Of a stretch of DNA of 39,006 nt, positions 33,239 through 39,006 are shown one piece after another. A program made the translations under genes and the position numbers. Within the stretch, counting starts at the first letter, position 1. Each line of letters begins with the position of its first letter. The notes below the pieces were generated by a model. The model did not search any database and was not told the DNA's origin. It saw nothing but the letters and a program-made list of their open reading frames with translations. Source of the DNA: Oerskovia rustica (lineage in GTDB: Bacteria > Actinomycetota > Actinomycetes > Actinomycetales > Cellulomonadaceae); assembly GCF_014836555.1 (NCBI RefSeq), contig NZ_JACSQQ010000014.1, positions 38,830 to 77,835 of the forward strand. Direction: 5' to 3'.

Positions 33239-34099
33239 ATGAGCGCCCCGGCCCCTGGAACCCTCGTCCTGCTGCGCCACGGGCAGAGCGTCTACAACGC
33301 CGAGAACCGGTTCACCGGGCTGCTCGACGTCGACCTCTCCGACCACGGTGTCCGCGAGGCCGAGCAGGCGGGCTCGGAGCTGGCCGCGGCCGCCGCGCAG
33401 GACCCGACGCTGGTCCCCGACCGTGTGCTGACCTCGCCGCTCGTCCGGGCCTCGGCGACCGCGGCGATCGTCGCGGCACGACTCCCGGGTCCCCCTCCCC
33501 TCGTCCCCGAGTGGCGTCTGGTCGAGCGGCACTACGGCGCGTTCACCGACGACCTGCGCGAGTCCGTCCGGGCCGAGTTCGGCGAGACCGCGTACTGGGA
33601 GTACCGGCGCTCGTTCGACCACCGGCCGCCGCCCGTCGAGCAGGGCAGCAAGGCGGCGGCGCGGGTGGCGGACACCTTCTCCCGCCTGCCCGACGCCGCC
33701 CGCGTCGGCATGCGCCGCGACACCGAGTCGCTCGCGGACGTCGTCGACCGCCTCGCTCCGCTGTGGGCGACGGTTCGCCAGGCCCTCGACCGCGGCGAGA
33801 ACCTCCTCGTCGTGGCGCACGGCAACTCCCTGCGGGCGTTCGTCATGCTCGTCGACCGGCTCACGGCCCCCGAGGTCCAGGTCCTCAACGTCCCCACGGG
33901 CCTCCCGCTCGTCTACCGCTTCGAGCGCCAGGTGCCCGACGACGCAGCGCACCCGGGCGGGGACGCCCACCCGGGTGCGCGGCCAGGCGCTCAGGCGGTC
34001 GGAGCCCACCTCGTTCCCGTGCGCCGCGGCGGGCTCTACCTCGACGCGGACCGTGCGGCGGCCGAGCTGGCCGACCTGGAGCGGCGTGGTGGGACGTGA
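33239..34099 (+). CDS. gpmA: 2,3-bisphosphoglycerate-dependent phosphoglycerate mutase-like protein
   Basis: A histidine-phosphatase-superfamily mutase interconverting 3- and 2-phosphoglycerate. Seen: LLRHGQSVYNAENRFTG (phospho-His), SPLVRASATA, WRLVERHYGAF (Glu), YRRSFDHRPPP, VVAHGNSLRAFVM (second His) and NVPTGLPLVYRF. At 286 aa it is about 35 residues longer than usual GpmA because of a Pro/Gly/Ala/His-rich insertion near 238-265, before the LYLD end. The usual GLNK after the catalytic Glu motif is replaced by TDDL. It may be the glycolytic enzyme or a diverged paralog. It lies 28 bp after the LAL gene with no clear ribosome site. Confidence 0.85.
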   Translation: MSAPAPGTLVLLRHGQSVYNAENRFTGLLDVDLSDHGVREAEQAGSELAAAAAQDPTLVPDRVLTSPLVRASATAAIVAARLPGPPPLVPEWRLVERHYGAFTDDLRESVRAEFGETAYWEYRRSFDHRPPPVEQGSKAAARVADTFSRLPDAARVGMRRDTESLADVVDRLAPLWATVRQALDRGENLLVVAHGNSLRAFVMLVDRLTAPEVQVLNVPTGLPLVYRFERQVPDDAAHPGGDAHPGARPGAQAVGAHLVPVRRGGLYLDADRAAAELADLERRGGT

Positions 34100-34100
34100 G

Positions 34101-35261
34101 TCACGAACCCACGCGCAGGCCCCCGTCGCTCGTGGGGCTCCTCTCCACCATGCAGTACGTCAGGCCGGCCGTGGCCGCGACGATCCGGTCTTCGTCCTCG
34201 GCCGAGAGGCGCTCGCTGAAGGACCATTCGGTGGCGGCCCTGCTCGCCTGGCACTCGAACAGGACGATGTCTCCGCTCGTGTCCAGGACGGAGACGTCCT
34301 CGTTCGGGAGGGACTCGAGGAACGCCGCCCATCGGGGGTCCTCCACCTGGCTCTGGATCGCGACCCGGCTCCGCGTGTCGTAGGACACCGCGCACCCGTC
34401 GACCCGCTCCGTGCAGGGCCCTGTCGCGGAGTGGTCGTCCGTGAAGGAGGCCGCCATCACGGGCGCGAACGACGTCTCCTTCGTCAGCGCGAGAGCGAAG
34501 GGCACCCGCGTGCGCTGGGGGATCGTCAGCGTGGGGACGAGCAGGGACGTGCCGGCCGTCCCGTCGACCTGCGTGAAGGGGTCCCAGGACCGGACGGACG
34601 TGGTCCGCGCGTCGTCGACGTGCTCGCTGATCGTGGTGCCGAAGACGAACCGACCTTCCTCGGTGTCGACGACCGCGGCGGAACCGAGGGTGGAGACGAC
34701 GACCGTCGTCGGTCCTGCCCCACCTCGGAGCCGTCTGAGCTCGGCATCGTCCCCGGCGATCACCTGGATGCGCTGATCCTCGACCGGCCCGTAGCCGAGT
34801 TCGGCCATCCACCTGATCGTCTCCGGGTCGTCCCGGTCGACGGACTCGACCGAACCGCCGGCCGAGAGCTCGACCGTCGAGACGATCAGGAACCGGTCGC
34901 CGTGCGCCCCGGTCTCGATGCCCGTGTCGAGCACGACGGACTCGTCCGGGAGCTCATAGGTCGCCGCCTCGGCCACGGCCGTGATCCCGGGAGCCACCTC
35001 TCGATGCACGATCTCGGTGCGCAGGGTCTCGTACGTCGCCGCGGGGACGAGGTCGTGAGCCACTCGGCCGGGGAGGCCGCTCGCGACCCCGACCCCCAGG
35101 ACGGCGCACGCGGCGAGCACCGCGGTCCCGGTGACGGCCCGCCGGGTCGTGGCCTTGCGTCGGCTCGTGATGAGCACGACGGGGAGGTCGAGCGTCGAGG
35201 GGGGGACGGAGTCGGCCGCAGCGTGCAGACGGTCGAAGAGGTCGTCGTGCGATCCGGTCAT
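34101..35261 (-). CDS. Sigma-factor-associated membrane protein (CU044_5270-like)
   Basis: A 386-aa protein with a short cytoplasmic N-terminus, one membrane helix (about 43-62: TGTAVLAACAVLGVGVASGLPG) and an extracytoplasmic domain of about 320 residues. Four cysteines (in GPCTERVDGCAV, LFECQAS and LTYCMVE) could form two disulfides outside the cell. The layout and position just after an ECF sigma gene suggest a sensor or anti-sigma partner. I see no zinc anti-sigma motif. The ATG overlaps the sigma stop (ATGA). It converges on gpmA with a 1-bp gap. Confidence 0.75.
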   Translation of the reverse strand: MTGSHDDLFDRLHAAADSVPPSTLDLPVVLITSRRKATTRRAVTGTAVLAACAVLGVGVASGLPGRVAHDLVPAATYETLRTEIVHREVAPGITAVAEAATYELPDESVVLDTGIETGAHGDRFLIVSTVELSAGGSVESVDRDDPETIRWMAELGYGPVEDQRIQVIAGDDAELRRLRGGAGPTTVVVSTLGSAAVVDTEEGRFVFGTTISEHVDDARTTSVRSWDPFTQVDGTAGTSLLVPTLTIPQRTRVPFALALTKETSFAPVMAASFTDDHSATGPCTERVDGCAVSYDTRSRVAIQSQVEDPRWAAFLESLPNEDVSVLDTSGDIVLFECQASRAATEWSFSERLSAEDEDRIVAATAGLTYCMVERSPTSDGGLRVGS

Positions 35262-35929
35262 GAGGAGCTGCCCTTTCGGGAGGAGTCGTCGAGGATCGTG
35301 CGGAGCCGGACCAGAGCCCGAGAAGCGGTCGACTTCACGGTGCCGACGGGGATGCCGAGCTCTGCCGAGACCTCGGCCTCCGAGAGGTCGAGCATGTGCC
35401 GCATCACCACGACACGACGTTGCTTGAGGGGGAGCTGCAGGAGGGCGCGGACGACGAGGTCGCGGTCGTCGACGGCGGTGGGAGCAGCACCCACCGAGGC
35501 GCCGGCACCTGGCGCGCCCGTGATCCCCTCGGAGTGGTCGCGGAGGTCGTCCGGGCCGGACAGCACCTCGCGGCGGGTGCGCCGCCACGTGTCGATGCGC
35601 AGGTTTGCGAGGATCCGACGGGCATAGACGAGCGGGTCGCCGTCGCGCGCCCTGGACCATGCCCGGAAGGTGCGTTCGAACGTCTGCTGCGTGAGCTCCT
35701 CCGCGCGGTGCTGGTCACCGCACAACAGGTACGCCATGCGGTGCAGCGGGCCGACGGCCTGCTCCATGAAGATCGTGAACTCGGCGTTCCGGGTCGCGTG
35801 CAGCACCATGTCCTGCGGCGCGTGGTCGCCGTCGAAGTCCGGGTCGGCCCGGTCGGGACCGTCCTCGGCGGGCACGCCTCGCGGGCCGTCCGTCGCACTG
35901 CCACCCACGAGCGGCAGGACCACGGTCAC
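35258..35929 (-). CDS. ECF RNA polymerase sigma factor, SigE-like family
   Basis: A 223-aa ECF sigma factor. Region 2 is at about 50-115 (MAYLLCGDQHRAEELTQQTFERTFRAW, then ILANLRIDTWRRTRR) and region 4 at about 160-212 (LPLKQRRVVVMRHMLDLSEAEVSAELGIPVGTVKSTASRALVRLR). It matches the SigE70-type group common in actinobacteria. The GTG at 35929 overlaps the upstream stop (GTGA); an internal ATG at about residue 41 (MVLHATRNAEF) could be the true start, since the first 40 residues are acidic and unlike the family. Confidence 0.9.
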   Translation of the reverse strand: MTVVLPLVGGSATDGPRGVPAEDGPDRADPDFDGDHAPQDMVLHATRNAEFTIFMEQAVGPLHRMAYLLCGDQHRAEELTQQTFERTFRAWSRARDGDPLVYARRILANLRIDTWRRTRREVLSGPDDLRDHSEGITGAPGAGASVGAAPTAVDDRDLVVRALLQLPLKQRRVVVMRHMLDLSEAEVSAELGIPVGTVKSTASRALVRLRTILDDSSRKGSSS

Positions 35930-36642
35930 GGCGGCACTCCGGTCGCCGTGGGGCGCAGGATCCGGTCCGCGAGCCCCGGCCGCCGGGACTCCAGCAGCTC
36001 GACGTCGCGTTGCACCGCGTCGAGGACGTGCCTGCTCAGGACCGAGCGCAGCTCAGGCGTGAAGCCGTCACGGCTGCGCACGCCAGCAACCTCCGCGCCC
36101 TGCTCGAGCCGGTCCAGGGCCACGATGCGGTCGAGCAGCCTCAGGATCTCGACCCGTTCGGCCCGCCCCGTCGTGTACGCGGCGACCACCCGGTCCGCGA
36201 GCGCCCGCTGGGCGCCCGGGACGCCCTGGGCGCCCGGAGGGCAGAGGCGTGCCCCGTCCAGCAGGACAAGGCCCAGCGGTCTGCGCACCACCAGCCACCC
36301 CCTGTCGTCGTCGGTCGGCTCGACCCGGGCGCCACGCACCGTGACGTACGGCGACGCGAGCGACCACAGGACGATGATCGCGCACGCGGGCAGTGCGAGA
36401 GCGAGGAGGACCACGCTGAGGACGGGTTGTGGTGAGGGCAGGGTCAGGCCGACCGCCAGGAGCGAACCACCGACGGCCACGACCACGACCCCGACCGACC
36501 CCGCCGGCCCCCTGTCCAGCCTGTCCCGGAGCCGCCCCCTGACGGCTCGAGACCTCGCTGGAGCTGGTCCTGACGACGCGCTGCTGCCCCCTGCGGCCCG
36601 TGCGCCGGACGTGCTCGGCGGAGGTCGGTACGTTGTCCTCAC
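35926..36642 (-). CDS. Putative two-helix membrane protein, first gene of the sigma operon
   Basis: About 238 aa from the GTG at 36642. Two hydrophobic helices (about 50-70 and 75-98: SVGVVVVAVGGSLLAVGLTL, then VLSVVLLALALPACAIIVLWSLA) are followed by a soluble C-terminal domain with YVTVRGARVEPTDDDRGWLVVRRPLGLVLLDGARL, which resembles PH-like membrane-protein domains, and a helical tail. I do not recognise the family. The start is uncertain because no ribosome site is clear; longer starts up to 36750 are open. Its stop overlaps the sigma start, so the three genes form one operon. Confidence 0.6.
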   Translation of the reverse strand: MRTTYRPPPSTSGARAAGGSSASSGPAPARSRAVRGRLRDRLDRGPAGSVGVVVVAVGGSLLAVGLTLPSPQPVLSVVLLALALPACAIIVLWSLASPYVTVRGARVEPTDDDRGWLVVRRPLGLVLLDGARLCPPGAQGVPGAQRALADRVVAAYTTGRAERVEILRLLDRIVALDRLEQGAEVAGVRSRDGFTPELRSVLSRHVLDAVQRDVELLESRRPGLADRILRPTATGVPP

Positions 36643-36749
36643 GACCAGAACACGCAGCCGACGGCACGAAGGTTCCACCCGGGCGGGCACCAGTTTTCCT
36701 CCCGGGTTCTCACAGGCACCACCGAGGTTCCTCGCACGTGCCGCACACA

Positions 36750-36771
36750 TAACCTACGCATCCGTAGGTTA
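36750..36771. promoter_or_regulatory. Perfect 9-bp dyad operator over the acyl-CoA ligase promoter
   Basis: TAACCTACG and CGTAGGTTA flank a 4-nt centre (CATC). The dyad ends over TACGGT (36770-36775), a TANNNT -10 that lies 6 nt before the ligase GTG. A bound repressor would block that promoter. Size and symmetry fit TetR-type fatty-acid regulators, but no regulator gene is adjacent. Confidence 0.65.
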
Positions 36772-36781
36772 CGGTGTAGTA

Positions 36782-38569
36782 GTGAACACCTTGGCAAAGC
36801 AGCCCTGGCTGAGTCGGTACTCCCCAGGGGTTCCCGCAACCGTCGACGTCCCCGACGAGCCCGTGACCGCGGCGCTCGCCCGAGCCGCCGCCCGCTGGCC
36901 CGACCGGGTCGCGGTCGACTTCTTCGGTGCCACCGTCACGTACGCACACCTGGTCGAGAAGGTGGACCGCGCCGCGAGCGCCCTGTCGTCGCTCGGCGTG
37001 CGCCGCGGCGACCGTGTCGCACTCGTGATGCCCAACAGCTCCTCCCACCTCGTCGCGTTCTACGCCGCGCTCCGTCTCGGCGCGACGGTCGTCGAGCACA
37101 ACCCCACGTACTCGTCCGACGAGCTGGCCCACCAGCTCGCGGACTCGGGGGCGACCGTCGCGCTCGTCTGGCAGAAGGCCGTCCCCACGGTCCTCGCCGC
37201 GAAGCCCGGCACCGAGCTGCGTACGGTCGTCTCGGTCGACATCGCCCGCGACCTGCCGCTCGTCAAGCGCGTCGCGCTGCACCTGCCCGTCAAGGCGGCG
37301 CGCACCCAGAAGGCCGCGCTGCGCGGCCCGGCGTCCGCCGGCGTCCCCGACTGGCACCGGCTCGTCGCGAGCGCAGGACCGCTCGACCCGTCCACGCCCC
37401 AGCCCGTGGCCGACGACGTCGCCCTCCTCCAGTACACGGGCGGCACGACGGGCACGCCCAAGGGCGCGGTCCTGACGCACCGCAACCTCGTCGCCAACAC
37501 CGTGCAGGGTCAGGCGTGGGCGTCGTTCCGCGAGGGCGAGGAGACCGTCTACGGGGTCCTGCCGTTCTTCCACGCTTTCGGCCTCATGTTCTGCCTGACC
37601 CTCCCCGCGCGCATCGGCGCGACGCTCGTCGCGTTCCCCAAGTTCGACGCCGAGTCGTTCCTGGCCGCGCAGAAGCGTCGCCCTGCGACCTTCCTCCCGG
37701 GCGTCGCCCCCATGTTCGACCGCATCGCGGCCGCGGCGGCCAAGGCCCGCACGGCGGGCAGGCCCGTGGACCTGCACTCGATCCGGCTCGCCTTCGCGGG
37801 GGCGATGCCCATCAGCCCGACGACGGCGCGCACCTGGGAGGAGGCGACCGGCGGCCTGCTCATCGAGGGCTACGGCATGACCGAGACCTCCCCCGTCGCG
37901 CTCGGCAACCCCGTCTCGGTCGACCGCCGTCCCGGCACGCTGGGCCTGCCGTTCCCGAGCACCGACATCCGGGTCGTCGACCAGGACGACCCGACGAGGG
38001 ACGTCGCCCCGGACGAGGACGGCACGGTCCGCGGCGAGCTGCTCATCCACGGGCCGCAGGTCTTCCAGGGCTATTGGAACCGCCCCGAGGAGACGGCTCA
38101 CCAGCTCCTCGACGGCGGGTGGCTGCGCACGGGCGACGTCGTGACCGTGGACGCAGACGGTGTGGTCACGCTCGTCGACCGCATCAAGGAGATGATCATC
38201 ACCGGCGGGTTCAAGATCTACCCGTCGCAGGTCGAGGACCACCTGCGCCTCATGCCGGGGATCCGGGACGTCGCCGTCGTGGGCCTGCCCGGCGAGGGCT
38301 CGGACGAGCGCGTGGCCGCGGCCGTCGTGCTCGACGAGGACCAGGGCACCGCGAGCGGTCTCCCGATCGACCTCGCGGCCGTGCGCGAGTGGGGCGAGCA
38401 GAAGCTCGCGCGCTACGCGCTGCCCAAGCACCTGTTCGTCGTACCCGACCTGCCGCGCTCGCAGATCGGCAAGGTGCTGCGCCGCGTCGTGCGGGAGAAC
38501 GTGCTGGGCAAGCCGACCGACGGCGACGGTCCGGGGCACCCGACGGGCGGCGCGACACCGACCACCTGA
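36782..38569 (+). CDS. Long-chain fatty-acid--CoA ligase (AMP-forming)
   Basis: Activates fatty acids to acyl-CoA through an acyl-AMP intermediate. The 595-aa protein has the P-loop YTGGTTGTPKGAVLTH (about 218-233), the A5-type motif IEGYGMTETSPV, the hinge WLRTGDVVTVDADGVVTLVDRIKEMIITGGFKIYPSQVED and the C-terminal Lys in LPRSQIGKVLRR. Order and length are normal for the family. The GTG at 36782 has no Shine-Dalgarno and lies 6 nt after a TANNNT element, so the mRNA is probably leaderless. A perfect operator overlaps the promoter. Divergent from the sigma operon. Confidence 0.93.
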   Translation: MNTLAKQPWLSRYSPGVPATVDVPDEPVTAALARAAARWPDRVAVDFFGATVTYAHLVEKVDRAASALSSLGVRRGDRVALVMPNSSSHLVAFYAALRLGATVVEHNPTYSSDELAHQLADSGATVALVWQKAVPTVLAAKPGTELRTVVSVDIARDLPLVKRVALHLPVKAARTQKAALRGPASAGVPDWHRLVASAGPLDPSTPQPVADDVALLQYTGGTTGTPKGAVLTHRNLVANTVQGQAWASFREGEETVYGVLPFFHAFGLMFCLTLPARIGATLVAFPKFDAESFLAAQKRRPATFLPGVAPMFDRIAAAAAKARTAGRPVDLHSIRLAFAGAMPISPTTARTWEEATGGLLIEGYGMTETSPVALGNPVSVDRRPGTLGLPFPSTDIRVVDQDDPTRDVAPDEDGTVRGELLIHGPQVFQGYWNRPEETAHQLLDGGWLRTGDVVTVDADGVVTLVDRIKEMIITGGFKIYPSQVEDHLRLMPGIRDVAVVGLPGEGSDERVAAAVVLDEDQGTASGLPIDLAAVREWGEQKLARYALPKHLFVVPDLPRSQIGKVLRRVVRENVLGKPTDGDGPGHPTGGATPTT

Positions 38570-38580
38570 GGGTCCTCAGG
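38565..38580. terminator. Short dyad holding both convergent stop codons
   Basis: CCTGAGG and CCTCAGG are separated by GT. The left TGA is the ligase stop and the right TCA is the arsC stop on the other strand. A weak bidirectional terminator is possible. Confidence 0.35.
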
Positions 38581-38974
38581 GAGCCAGCAGGACGCGGACG
38601 TGCGCCGCGATGTCGTCGCGCACGAGCCGCATGCGCTCCATGCCCTCGATCCCGCGCAGCGAGGGCTCGTCGGTGTCCCAGACCACGACGGGCGTCCCGT
38701 CGTCGGTGGTCACCTGCGCCTCGCGGCCGAGGACGACCACGACGTCCGCGGCCGCGACCAGCTCCGGGGTCAGGGGCTTGGGGTGCTCGCCCGACAGGTC
38801 GACGCCGACCTCCTCGAGCGACGCGACCGAGAGCGCGTTGAGGCTCGACCCGGGCGAGGTCCCGGCCGAGTCGACCTGGACGTCGGGCGCGATCTTCCGG
38901 GCCAGCCCGGCGGCCATCTGCGACTTGCCGCCGTTCTTGACGCACACGAACAGGACGGATCGGGGGGTGCTCAT
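38576..38974 (-). CDS. arsC: Arsenate-mycothiol transferase-like (LMW phosphatase-fold) ArsC
   Basis: A 132-aa low-molecular-weight phosphatase-fold protein close to Corynebacterium ArsC1/2, which join arsenate to mycothiol for later reduction. The active loop is VCVKNGGKSQMA with Cys11; Lys stands where phosphatases have the C-x5-R Arg, as I recall for this arsenate subfamily. SAGTSPGSSLNALSVASLEEVG and the ERMRLVRDDI C-terminus also match. AGGAGG lies 7 nt before the ATG. No arsR or arsenite pump is in the window, so arsenic specificity is inferred. Confidence 0.85.
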   Translation of the reverse strand: MSTPRSVLFVCVKNGGKSQMAAGLARKIAPDVQVDSAGTSPGSSLNALSVASLEEVGVDLSGEHPKPLTPELVAAADVVVVLGREAQVTTDDGTPVVVWDTDEPSLRGIEGMERMRLVRDDIAAHVRVLLAP

Positions 38975-39006
38975 CAGGGGCCTCCTGGTCGTCGGCCCCC
39001 CGGGAC

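Noticed and set aside
38576-38974. Loss of the phosphatase Arg in ArsC as an inactivating change
   Set aside because: Lys at this place is, as I recall, normal in corynebacterial-type ArsC, so it is probably functional.
1-39006. CRISPR, transposon, prophage or horizontal-transfer boundary
   Set aside because: No repeat-spacer array, transposase, integrase, att-like repeat or shift in base composition was seen.

Overview
This 39 kb window is very GC-rich DNA, with almost every third codon position G or C, many GTG starts and dense gene packing. It looks like an actinobacterial chromosome. A mycothiol-type arsenate reductase, an ECF sigma factor of the actinobacterial SigE-like type and a large LAL-type LuxR regulator support this. 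The style suggests a Micrococcales-type organism, but nothing here fixes the genus. I found no rRNA, tRNA, CRISPR array, insertion sequence or phage gene.

Layout. 1-4.4 kb: a run of 22 C, a dicarboxylate/amino-acid:cation symporter, and a lipoprotein class B penicillin-binding protein translationally coupled to a small thioredoxin-like [2Fe-2S] protein. 4.6-7.5 kb: a TMEM175-type channel, a MalY/PatB aminotransferase and a DedA membrane protein. 7.5-16.0 kb: a ten-gene, one-strand block that looks like a small biosynthetic cluster (type II thioesterase, MmyB-like regulator, metallo-beta-lactamase-fold hydrolase, MFS exporter, AvrD-family enzyme, NadR-like P-loop ATPase, KAS III, acyl carrier protein, HAD phosphatase, second P-loop ATPase). 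16.3-19.4 kb: a polyamine cassette (AdoMet decarboxylase, DUF4178, DUF350, membrane-fused spermidine synthase). 19.6-24.9 kb: cytoplasmic arylsulfatase, HAD hydrolase and SulP transporter. 24.9-29.7 kb: beta-lactamase-like serine hydrolase, sugar O-acetyltransferase, LLM flavin oxidoreductase, bacterial UBP zinc finger with a conserved unknown partner, and an SGNH hydrolase. 29.9-34.1 kb: an unlisted 56-aa small ORF, the LAL regulator and a phosphoglycerate mutase. 34.1-36.6 kb: an ECF sigma operon. 36.8-39 kb: long-chain acyl-CoA ligase behind a perfect operator-like dyad, and arsenate reductase.

The most interesting system is the AvrD block. In Pseudomonas syringae, AvrD directs synthesis of syringolides, acylated sugar-derived lactone signals. 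Here AvrD sits with its own ACP and ketosynthase, which could supply a 3-oxoacyl chain. It also has a HAD phosphatase that could dephosphorylate a sugar-phosphate adduct, an exporter, a hydrolase of the fold that includes lactonases, a ligand-binding-type regulator, and two paralogous P-loop proteins of unknown role. Gene overlaps (ATGA/GTGA) make coordinated expression very likely. The product and the assigned roles are inference.
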